From Alistipes sp. (GTDB lineage Bacteria > Bacteroidota > Bacteroidia > Bacteroidales > Rikenellaceae), in the NCBI GenBank assembly GCA_031285405.1, contig JAITWH010000015.1:38826-102825 (forward strand): 64,000 nt of DNA, written 5' to 3'. Made by a program: the position numbers and the translations under genes. Each line of letters begins with the position of its first letter. Position 1 is the first letter of the stretch. The notes below the pieces were generated by a model. The model saw nothing but the letters and a program-made list of their open reading frames with translations. It was not told the DNA's origin and ran no database searches. Shown piece after piece: positions 57,787 through 64,000 of this stretch.

Positions 57787-59810
57787 TTTGTTGTGCGTTT
57801 TTCCTGAAGCGCGTACATGAGATTGCGATATCGGGCGGCGGCGGCAAAGTCGAGTTCGCGCGCGGCGGCCTCCATCTTTCGGCGCGCGTCGGCAATCTCC
57901 CTCTCCAACTCCGATGCTGAGTAGACAACCCCGACGTCGGCGGCGATCCTCATGCCCGAAGCGCCGTGCTCCCCTGCAAAATCATAAGCAAAATCACTCT
58001 CCGCCTCCCCCGCACTCTTAATAAGTATGTTGCCGCGCGAACTCTTGCGAGCGGCAAGCGGCACGATGCGATTGCGCATGTTGTAGGCGATCTGCTTCTC
58101 GCGTCGGCGGTTGCTCTCGGCGATGGCTTCGCGAATCGAGTCGGTGCGCCGCTCGGCGTAGAGGATCACGTTGCCTCCGGCGTGCCGCGCCGCGCGTCCG
58201 GCTATCTGCGTGATTGAACGTGTGTTGCGCAGAAATCCCTCCTTGTCGGCATCCATCACGGCGACCAACGACACCTCGGGCAGGTCGAGCCCCTCGCGCA
58301 GCAGATTAACCCCGATCAGCACGTCGAACGAACCCGCCCTCAGATCCTCCAGAATGCGAATGCGGTCTAAAGTCTCCACCTCCGAGTGTATGTATCGGTT
58401 GCGTATGCCGATGCGGTCGAAGTATTTCGACAGCTCCTCGGCCATACGTTTCGTGAGCGTCGCGACCAGCACCCTCTCCTCGACGGCGGCGCGAGCCTGA
58501 ATCTCCTCGATCAGGTCGTCGATCTGGTTGTCGGTGATGCGCACCTGTATCGGCGGGTCGACCACCCCCGTGGGGCGCACCACCTGCTCGACCACCATCC
58601 CCTCCGACTTCATCAGCTCGTAGTCGGCCGGCGTGGCGCTCACATATATAGAGGTGCCGGCCAGCGCCTCGAACTCGTCGAACTTCAGCGGGCGGTTGTC
58701 CTTGGCGGCGGGTAGTCGAAATCCGAACTCGACCAAGTTCTCTTTTCGCGCCCTGTCGCCGCCATACATCGCCCTCACCTGCGGCAGCGTCACGTGACTC
58801 TCGTCGATCACCATCAGGTAGTCGTCCGGAAAGTAGTTGAGCAGACAGAACGGCGGCATGCCCGGCTGGCGACCGTCGAAGTAGCGCGAGTAGTTCTCGA
58901 TGCCGCTGCAGTAGCCCAGCTCCTTGATCATTTCGAGGTCGAACTCGGTGCGCTGCTTTATCCGCTGCGCCTCGGCGTGGCGACCCTGACTCTCGAAAAA
59001 GGCTATCTGCTCGCCGAGGTCGCGCTGGATCTGGGCGATGGCGGCGATGGTTCGCTCCCTCGTGGTGACGAAGAGGTTGGCGGGCGAGATGCGAATCGAG
59101 TCGAGTTTTTCAAGCCTCTGCCCCGTCAGCGGGTCGATGCGGGATATGCTCTCGATCTCGTCGTCGAAAAAATCCAAACGCACCGCCGTCTCGCCGTATG
59201 CCAGCATCACATCCACCGCCTCGCCGGCCACGCGAAAAGTAGCCGGAGTGAGGTCGCGCTCGGAGCGGGTGTAGAGTATGTCGACCAGATCGTAGAGCAG
59301 CTTCTTGCGGCTGACTGTCTGGCCGGCGTGCAGCTCCACCATGCTCGCCTCGAAGTCCTCGGGGTTGCCGATGCCGTAGATGCACGACACCGAAGCGACA
59401 ACTATCACATCCCGCCGCCCCGACATGAGCGACGCCGTGGCGCGCAGCCTCAGCTTGTCGATCTCGTCGTTGATCTGCAAATCCTTCTCTATATAGGTAT
59501 CGGACTGCGGCAGGTAGGCCTCGGGCTGATAGTAGTCGTAGTACGACACGAAGTACTCGACGCTGTTCTCGGGAAAAAATCCCCGGAACTCTGTGTAGAG
59601 CTGTGCCGCGAGGGTCTTGTTGTGGCTCAGCACTATGGTGGGTCGGTTGAGCTCGGCTATGGTGTTGGCCACGGTGAAGGTCTTGCCCGAACCCGTCACC
59701 CCCAGCAACGTCGAGTGGCGCGCGCCGCCCCGAATGGCGCGCACCAACCCGTCGATCGCCTCCGGCTGATCACCGGTGGGCTTGTATTCCGACACCAACT
59801 TGAAATCCAT
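57783..59810 (-). CDS. uvrB: Excinuclease ABC subunit B
   Basis: A 675-aa helicase-like damage-recognition protein of nucleotide excision repair. Walker A is LLGVTGSGKTFTVAN, the beta-hairpin is YYDYYQPEAYLPQSDTYIEKDLQIN, and helicase motifs include DESHVTLPQVRAMYGGDRARKENLVEFGFRLP and QIAGRAARHAGGNVILYA. It ends with the UvrC-binding UVR domain (LEREIADARRKMEAAARELDFAAAARYRNLMYALQEK). The TATCTTTG box at 59815 ends 5 nt before the ATG. Confidence 0.97.
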   Translation of the reverse strand: MDFKLVSEYKPTGDQPEAIDGLVRAIRGGARHSTLLGVTGSGKTFTVANTIAELNRPTIVLSHNKTLAAQLYTEFRGFFPENSVEYFVSYYDYYQPEAYLPQSDTYIEKDLQINDEIDKLRLRATASLMSGRRDVIVVASVSCIYGIGNPEDFEASMVELHAGQTVSRKKLLYDLVDILYTRSERDLTPATFRVAGEAVDVMLAYGETAVRLDFFDDEIESISRIDPLTGQRLEKLDSIRISPANLFVTTRERTIAAIAQIQRDLGEQIAFFESQGRHAEAQRIKQRTEFDLEMIKELGYCSGIENYSRYFDGRQPGMPPFCLLNYFPDDYLMVIDESHVTLPQVRAMYGGDRARKENLVEFGFRLPAAKDNRPLKFDEFEALAGTSIYVSATPADYELMKSEGMVVEQVVRPTGVVDPPIQVRITDNQIDDLIEEIQARAAVEERVLVATLTKRMAEELSKYFDRIGIRNRYIHSEVETLDRIRILEDLRAGSFDVLIGVNLLREGLDLPEVSLVAVMDADKEGFLRNTRSITQIAGRAARHAGGNVILYAERRTDSIREAIAESNRRREKQIAYNMRNRIVPLAARKSSRGNILIKSAGEAESDFAYDFAGEHGASGMRIAADVGVVYSASELEREIADARRKMEAAARELDFAAAARYRNLMYALQEKRTTK

Positions 59811-59814
59811 CGTT

Positions 59815-59822
59815 CAAAGATA
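59815..59822 (-). promoter_or_regulatory. -7 box (TATCTTTG) for uvrB
   Basis: A minus-strand match with only 4 nt to the ATG; the mRNA would be essentially leaderless. Confidence 0.5.
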
Positions 59823-59831
59823 GTGAAAAAA

Positions 59832-60024
59832 TAGTGGTTAGTTATTAGTGGTTAGTTGTTAGTGCTAACGCGGCGCAAAAATCAGTGGTTAGTTATTAGT
59901 GGTTAGTGCTAACGCGGCGCAGTGCTACGCAAAAAATCTGCGTTAGCTAATTATCAATTATCAATTATCAATTATCAATTGAACCGCGTAGCACTAACCA
60001 CTAATCACTAACAACTAACCACTT
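59832..60024. repeat. Composite heptamer-array region between uvrB and the GH9 gene
   Basis: GTTAGTG-type heptamers (59832-59866 and 59883-59911) are each followed by GCTAACGCGGCGCA. Next come GCTACGCA, an ATTATCA heptamer array (59947-59982), and an inverted set of CTAACCA heptamers (59992-60024). The first and last sets are inverted copies, so the 190-bp gap could fold on itself. No ORF is present. Confidence 0.65.
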
Positions 60025-60034
60025 AAACTCCGAC

Positions 60035-62446
60035 TTAGTCAAGAAAAAGTTCCGCAACCAACCCCATAGTCTTGGCCGAGGTAAGCATCCATATCTCTTT
60101 GTATGTGGCGTTGCTTTGTGTCGGCCAGTAGGGCTCGTCGTCGTTTTCGAAGGTCTCGATACCCACGGGCACCGCACCCACCACATCGCCGGCGTAGGCT
60201 CCGTAGAGTGGGTGGTAGTCGTAACCCTCGCCGAATATGGTGCTCGCGGCAAAGGGGTTGAATCCGACCACATACTCCAGCTGGCGCGTTGCGATGTCGC
60301 GAAGCTCCGTGTCATCCAACAGGCGCGACAGTATCACCGCCGCCTTGGCCTTGCTCAGCAGTATGGCGTGGAAGCCGCGGAACTGATAGGCGACGGGGAA
60401 CTTCCGCAGGTAGTGCGTCTTGGAGAGCTTGATGCCGTTGCGCACCTGCGCGTTGTACTCCTCCATCGTGGGCGCACCCTGACTCCTGTCGCCCTCGTGC
60501 GAGAAGTTCGAGTAGTCTGTGTTGCCCACCTCGTAGATCGCGGCGGGAAGAATCCCGTAGGGCTCCATCACTCCGGATACCTCTTTAATATAGTCGCTGT
60601 ACGCGCGGCACGACTCCATCCACCTCGCGGCGTCTCGGTGGTCGGGTGCGTCGGTGAGCAGCATCGCCAACCCCTGCATCATCAACTGCTCCTCGCTGCG
60701 GTGATAGTAGGATATGGCGCGCTCCTTCTTGGCACTCTCCCAGAAAAATCCCCTCAGCGGCATCGACCAGTCGGTGCGACGCTCCAACTGCTGACAATCT
60801 ATCATGCGCGAGGCGTAGTTGGCCGCCCAGTCGAGATACTTCTGCTCGTCGGTCAGACGATAGAGGTGCATGGCGGTCGTGACCACGAGTCCGGCCATGT
60901 CGACATCCTTGTACTTTCTGCCCCACGGGCGCCCCAGCAGCTCGGCCGCGAAATCGAAATCCTCGACCGCGCACACCCTGCACCAGCGTGCGAAGACCGG
61001 ATCCGACTCCTCGAAGAACGGAGCTGCCATTGCGCAGAAGGCGGCGCCGATGAGGTTGTCCGGAGCTGAGTTGCCCGCCTGGTTCTGCATGTCGTCCTTG
61101 TCGCCGCGAATGTTCTTTGTCCAGATGCTCACTACCATTCCGCCGTGACGGTATCCGTCGCCGAAACGTGTGCGCATCGTCCAGTTCAGCCCCCAGCGAG
61201 CCTCCTCCAAGAGACGTTCGTAGAGCTCCCTGTCTTTGTCTTTCACCGCCGCCGCCATTTCGAGAATCGCGATGCCTGCCTCGGCGGTGTTGCCCACCCC
61301 CTGCGTGAGGTCGGCGGCGTCGTGCCAACCCCCCGCCACGCTTATCGTGCGACCGTCGGGGTGTACGCTGAACACATCCTGATGACACTCGATGTGGATG
61401 CCGGGCTGATGCCAGCCGCAACGCTCGGCGTAGAAAAAGTTGAGGGTCTTCCACGCGAGGGCAAGATAGGCCGTGTCGCCTATCGCGAAGGGCTTCGAGG
61501 CGATGTTGCCCACCGCGATGGTGTAGCGTCCCGGGGTGTCGAGGTCCGAAAAGTCGAGAACAACGAAGCCATCCCTCATCCTCTCGCCGTTGCCTTCGTA
61601 CGCAACCGCGCCCGTCGCTTCGTTGTACAGTTTGAATGCTGTGTCGTCCACGTTCTGCACTATCGCCTGTTTGCGCGCTCCCGTTTTGTAGCCGCTGTGG
61701 CTATACGCGATCGCGTTCTTGCGCAGGTCGAACCCGCGGGTGTTGTCGGCCTCGACCTGCTCTATGCGCATGTCGTCGACGTAAAAACTCATGCGTTCGG
61801 CGGCACCGGCCGGAGAGCCCGACAGCATGAAGTTCACCGAAAAACCGGTCACCTTGTCGCGATACAGATCGGGAATCTCCCACACGATGCGCTGCCACTT
61901 ACCCGGGTATACCGTCTCGAAGCTCTGCCCCTCGAATCGCCCGGGGGCGGGCATTATCTGTTCGCCCTCGTTGTAGAGGGTGAAGCCTGCGAAGAGCGTG
62001 TACACCCCGGGGGCGTCGGCGTAGACCCACACCGAGAAACGGTTGTAATCTTCCAGGTTCTCGCCATTCAACGGACGAATAACTTCGGCGAGTGCGTAGT
62101 TGCGGTTGGTGGGATTTTTGATGCCGAGCGAGGTGGGGGTTTCGAGCCTCACGCTCCCTTCGCCCGAGACCGACATGTCGGGTGCGAGGCTCAGCATGCC
62201 CGGGCCGCTCACCCTCAGCGATTCGAAATCTGAAGCGAGAGGAAGCGAACGACTCTTGAGAACCTCTTTCCCGTACCAGCGGGTGAGGGCGGCGTCGGCC
62301 GCGTCGGGCTTCATGGTGAAACGCAGCATGCGGCTCTCTTCGAGTTGCGAGGCGAGTTTCGCATCGGGTTCGAGCGCCTGCCCGAAGGCCGCTGTCGAGA
62401 TTGCGATGAAGAGTGCGGTGAGTAGAAACGATGGTAGGTAACGCAT
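60035..62446 (-). CDS. Glycoside hydrolase family 9 enzyme
   Basis: An 803-aa secreted enzyme with a signal peptide (MRYLPSFLLTALFIAISTAAFGQ). An N-terminal carbohydrate-binding-like domain (about 70-230) is followed by a CelD_N-type Ig domain (about 238-320), then the GH9 (alpha/alpha)6 catalytic domain. The base motif GGWHDAADLTQG (Asp376, Asp379) is the counterpart of the usual GGWYDAGD, and the acid is probably the Glu in ATYKEIWMLTSA. It is likely a beta-glucanase on plant or dietary glucans. No SusC/SusD pair adjoins. The promoter box is 47 nt upstream (62493-62500). Confidence 0.9.
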   Translation of the reverse strand: MRYLPSFLLTALFIAISTAAFGQALEPDAKLASQLEESRMLRFTMKPDAADAALTRWYGKEVLKSRSLPLASDFESLRVSGPGMLSLAPDMSVSGEGSVRLETPTSLGIKNPTNRNYALAEVIRPLNGENLEDYNRFSVWVYADAPGVYTLFAGFTLYNEGEQIMPAPGRFEGQSFETVYPGKWQRIVWEIPDLYRDKVTGFSVNFMLSGSPAGAAERMSFYVDDMRIEQVEADNTRGFDLRKNAIAYSHSGYKTGARKQAIVQNVDDTAFKLYNEATGAVAYEGNGERMRDGFVVLDFSDLDTPGRYTIAVGNIASKPFAIGDTAYLALAWKTLNFFYAERCGWHQPGIHIECHQDVFSVHPDGRTISVAGGWHDAADLTQGVGNTAEAGIAILEMAAAVKDKDRELYERLLEEARWGLNWTMRTRFGDGYRHGGMVVSIWTKNIRGDKDDMQNQAGNSAPDNLIGAAFCAMAAPFFEESDPVFARWCRVCAVEDFDFAAELLGRPWGRKYKDVDMAGLVVTTAMHLYRLTDEQKYLDWAANYASRMIDCQQLERRTDWSMPLRGFFWESAKKERAISYYHRSEEQLMMQGLAMLLTDAPDHRDAARWMESCRAYSDYIKEVSGVMEPYGILPAAIYEVGNTDYSNFSHEGDRSQGAPTMEEYNAQVRNGIKLSKTHYLRKFPVAYQFRGFHAILLSKAKAAVILSRLLDDTELRDIATRQLEYVVGFNPFAASTIFGEGYDYHPLYGAYAGDVVGAVPVGIETFENDDEPYWPTQSNATYKEIWMLTSAKTMGLVAELFLD

Positions 62447-62492
62447 ATTAAAAAACGATATTAGAATTTAAGCTCGGTTCAGCCGAAAGGTT

Positions 62493-62500
62493 CAAAGATA
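62493..62500 (-). promoter_or_regulatory. -7 box (TATCTTTG) for the GH9 gene
   Basis: A minus-strand match 47 nt before the GH9 ATG. Confidence 0.55.
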
Positions 62501-62567
62501 ATACTTAAATGGGAAAAGTCGCGATGCGCAGCCTGTTTTTTTGTCTCTCAAATTTTCGGGGGTGCGC

Positions 62568-62606
62568 AAAAAAGAACCGGAGAGAATCATCACGATCGTC
62601 TCCGGT
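62568..62606 (-). terminator. Intrinsic terminator downstream of def
   Basis: On the minus strand ACCGGAGA and TCTCCGGT form an 8-bp stem around a 15-nt loop, followed by TCTTTTTTG. It lies downstream of the ruvX-def operon and upstream of the GH9 promoter. Confidence 0.6.
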
Positions 62607-62654
62607 GCCGAGGGATTTAGACATCCCCAAAACTACTAACCCAAACTTAAATAA

Positions 62655-62780
62655 ATGAAGAAACCTTTTTTCTGTTTTCTGATATTTACTTTTGCAACAT
62701 CCGTGCCAAAAATCGGCGCGCCGCAAAAAAGTTTAGGTAAAAAAGTATATTTTTTTGCGAAAAATTATTTCGTGCGATAA
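62655..62780 (+). pseudogene. Possible remnant of a secreted-protein gene (41 codons)
   Basis: ATG at 62655 opens MKKPFFCFLIFTFATSVPKIGAPQ and runs 41 codons to a TAA that overlaps the def stop region on the other strand. The start looks like a Sec signal peptide, and the A/C-rich leader AAACTTAAATAA is like those of Bacteroidota outer-membrane receptor genes. The rest does not resemble a protein domain. It may be the truncated 5' end of a lost gene, or a chance ORF. Confidence 0.3.
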
Positions 62781-63310
62781 GCCGCCTTGTACTTACCCTT
62801 TGAGAATCCGGCCAACTTGCTCTTGATCAGCGTGCGGCGCAGGGGCGACAGCAGGTCTGTAAATACCTTACCCTCAAGATGATCGTACTCGTGTTGGATG
62901 ACGCGCGCCGGCCGGCCGGTGAACTCCTCGTCGTGGGGCTCGAAGTTCTCGTCCAAGTAGCGCATGCGAATAGTCACGGGGCGCGAAACATCCTCGTGCA
63001 GATTGGGCAGCGACAGACACCCCTCGTTGTAGAGGCTCTCCTCGTCGGAGCTCCAGTGGATCACGGGGTTGATGAAGGCGCGGCGGAAGTCGGCCAGCTC
63101 GGGCTCCTCGTCGGCCCATGGCGTGACGTCGACAACGAACAGCCGCACGTTGCGGCCAACCTGCGGCGCGGCGAGACCAACACCCTCGGCGGCGTACATC
63201 GTGGCGAACATGTCGGCGATCAATTTCTTTGTGTCGGGGTGGTTCGCGTCGATCTCCGCGTTTTCGCTCCGCAGAACCGGCGAGCCGTACACTACTATCG
63301 GAAGTATCAT
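62765..63310 (-). CDS. def: Peptide deformylase
   Basis: A 181-aa metalloprotease that removes the formyl group from nascent proteins. The three motifs are intact: GVGLAAPQVG, EGCLSLP (metal Cys) and QHEYDHLEGKVF (HExxH). The start overlaps the ruvX stop as ATGA, so the two are coupled. The length is typical. Confidence 0.97.
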   Translation of the reverse strand: MILPIVVYGSPVLRSENAEIDANHPDTKKLIADMFATMYAAEGVGLAAPQVGRNVRLFVVDVTPWADEEPELADFRRAFINPVIHWSSDEESLYNEGCLSLPNLHEDVSRPVTIRMRYLDENFEPHDEEFTGRPARVIQHEYDHLEGKVFTDLLSPLRRTLIKSKLAGFSKGKYKAAYRTK

Positions 63311-63738
63311 AGAGTCAAGTCTTTATATTCGCGACTTTCGAGAAAGCTTTCGAGAATTATCGTTGCGCTGATGGTGTCGATGAGCCCCTTGTTGCGCCGC
63401 GCCATCTTGGGCACGCCGCCGGCGATGAGCGACCGCTGGGCCATGCGCGAGGTGAACCGTTCGTCCCACCACACCACCTGCTTGTCGGGATATTTCGCGC
63501 GCAGCCGCTCGACGAAGGGTTCGATGTGCGTCATCGACTCCGAGGGGGTACCGTCCATGCGTAACGCCTTGCCTATCACGATGATATCGACCTGCTGGGC
63601 GGCGAAATATCTTTCGAACCACGCGGGCAAAGTGTGTGTCGGCACGGTTTCGAGACCTCCGGCGATGATGCGCAGAGGGTCGGTGACCGCAAGTCCCGTA
63701 CGTTTTGTTCCGTAATCTATCGCTAAAATCCTTCCCAT
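63307..63738 (-). CDS. ruvX: Pre-16S rRNA nuclease / Holliday junction resolvase-like RuvX (YqgF)
   Basis: A 143-aa RNase H-fold protein that matures the 16S rRNA 5' end or acts on recombination intermediates. The first catalytic Asp is in ILAIDYGTKRTGLAVTDP; VWWDERFTSRMAQRSLI and DTISATIILESFL carry the later acidic residues. The ATG at 63738 is preferred over the track's TTG four codons earlier. A TATCTTTG box is at 63748-63755. Confidence 0.94.
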   Translation of the reverse strand: MGRILAIDYGTKRTGLAVTDPLRIIAGGLETVPTHTLPAWFERYFAAQQVDIIVIGKALRMDGTPSESMTHIEPFVERLRAKYPDKQVVWWDERFTSRMAQRSLIAGGVPKMARRNKGLIDTISATIILESFLESREYKDLTL

Positions 63739-63747
63739 TTTTCGTCG

Positions 63748-63755
63748 CAAAGATA
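63748..63755 (-). promoter_or_regulatory. -7 box (TATCTTTG) for ruvX-def
   Basis: A minus-strand match 9 nt upstream of the ruvX ATG. Confidence 0.55.
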
Positions 63756-63797
63756 GCTAAAATCGGGGTAACTTGATTTTTTTTCGGGAGGGGGCAA

Positions 63798-63832
63798 TTA
63801 AAAAAGCGTTACATCGGTAACGCTTTTTTTTT
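63798..63832. terminator. Bidirectional intrinsic terminator (GTTACATCGGTAAC hairpin)
   Basis: AAGCGTTAC-ATCG-GTAACGCTT is a perfect 9-bp stem with a 4-nt loop, preceded by an A run and followed by nine T. It is a member of the GTTACCnATGTAAC repeat family and shows that at least this copy can terminate transcription. Confidence 0.7.
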
Positions 63833-63835
63833 GGC

Positions 63836-63883
63836 CGAGTGTTACCTATGTAACGCCTAAAAAAGGGCGAGTGTTACCGATGT
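63836..63883. repeat. Further GTTACCnATGTAAC units, the last one interrupted
   Basis: GAGTGTTACCTATGTAACGCC is intact. The next unit GAGTGTTACCGATG is cut and followed by TGTAAAAACC instead of TAACGCC. Confidence 0.6.
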
Positions 63884-64000
63884 GTAAAAACCGCGTAAAA
63901 TTGACCCTTTGCGCCGGCGCAAATTGACCCCTCTGGAGAGTGATTTTAGAGCGGATGAAATTGACCCCCGAAAACGGAGCAAATTGACCCCCTAAAAGTG
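63882..64000. mobile_element. Probable end of an IS21-like insertion element (continues off the window)
   Basis: After the broken repeat, AAATTGACCC(C) occurs four times (63898, 63921, 63958, 63981) with spacings of 23, 37 and 23 bp. A terminus beginning TG followed by several direct repeats of the transposase-binding site is characteristic of IS21-family ends. No istA/istB reading frame is inside the window, so the family is inferred. Confidence 0.5.

Noticed and set aside
62505-62726. 73-codon minus-strand ORF upstream of the GH9 gene
   Set aside because: It contains the def terminator hairpin and has no domain features.

Overview
The window is a chromosomal stretch from a Bacteroidota bacterium of moderately high GC. 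The order Bacteroidales is very likely, and a Rikenellaceae/Alistipes-like gut organism is my best guess. The evidence is the TAnnTTTG promoter boxes in front of many genes, the near absence of Shine-Dalgarno sequences, a SusC-type TonB plug pair, an Mfa-like fimbrillin, an OMP_b-brl_3 receptor, an HU-CCDC81/SPOR protein, a PPi-type phosphofructokinase and a DUF4294 protein. No ribosomal RNA, prophage or CRISPR array is present. One tRNA-Arg(CCG) is visible.

Layout. 1-9.8 kb: start of pfp (runs off the left edge), a DUF4294 protein, cls, the upp-deoC pair, hflX, tonB, rlmN, and a secreted sugar isomerase/epimerase-like protein with lspA. 9.8-15.7 kb: a secreted metallo-beta-lactamase-fold protein, a YtxH/holin-like/unknown envelope operon, a SLOG protein, a DUF2867 protein, recN-ispF and a nitroreductase. 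15.7-23.5 kb: two unknown envelope proteins, aspS, tadA, a TPR protein, a U32 protein and an RlmI-like methyltransferase. 23.5-32.6 kb: a DUF6463-like membrane protein, a THUMP-like methyltransferase, comEC, yifB/comM, dnaB and ygiQ. 32.7-37.9 kb: fimbrillin, an outer-membrane receptor and a drug/metabolite exporter. 37.9-49.3 kb: queA, infC, thrS, pdxA, a tyrosine phenol-lyase-like enzyme, an rRNA methyltransferase, a second exporter, prs, engB, a rubredoxin missed by the ORF track, and purB. 49.3-57.3 kb: two barrel-less TonB plug proteins, dnaG, tRNA-Arg, an S24-like regulator, ribE, a histidine kinase, lgt and a SPOR protein. 57.3-64 kb: gtrA-uvrB, a GH9 glycoside hydrolase, ruvX-def, and the probable end of an IS21-like element at the right edge.

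Most genes are housekeeping: translation and tRNA modification (aspS, thrS, infC, queA, tadA, rlmN, ygiQ-type radical SAM, methyltransferases, def), DNA replication and repair (dnaB, dnaG, recN, uvrB, ruvX, yifB, comEC), nucleotide salvage and synthesis (upp, deoC, prs, purB) and lipoprotein maturation (lspA, lgt). pdxA next to a PLP-dependent lyase, and yifB/comM next to comEC, are the clearest functional neighbourhoods.

The less ordinary content lies in three places. First, the same 16-bp palindrome TTAGTTATATAACTAA, flanked by half-sites, sits 44-48 bp upstream of both hflX and the rubredoxin gene, which suggests a shared operator. Second, two tandem secreted proteins consist only of an N-terminal domain plus a SusC-type TonB plug. 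Third, the intergenic DNA is a mosaic of short repeats: a GTCGGAACGCCGAC palindrome that also enters coding sequences, GTTACCnATGTAAC hairpin arrays, 7-bp-periodic arrays with a different monomer at each site, and a 170-bp palindromic element. Several housekeeping enzymes also carry low-complexity in-frame insertions.
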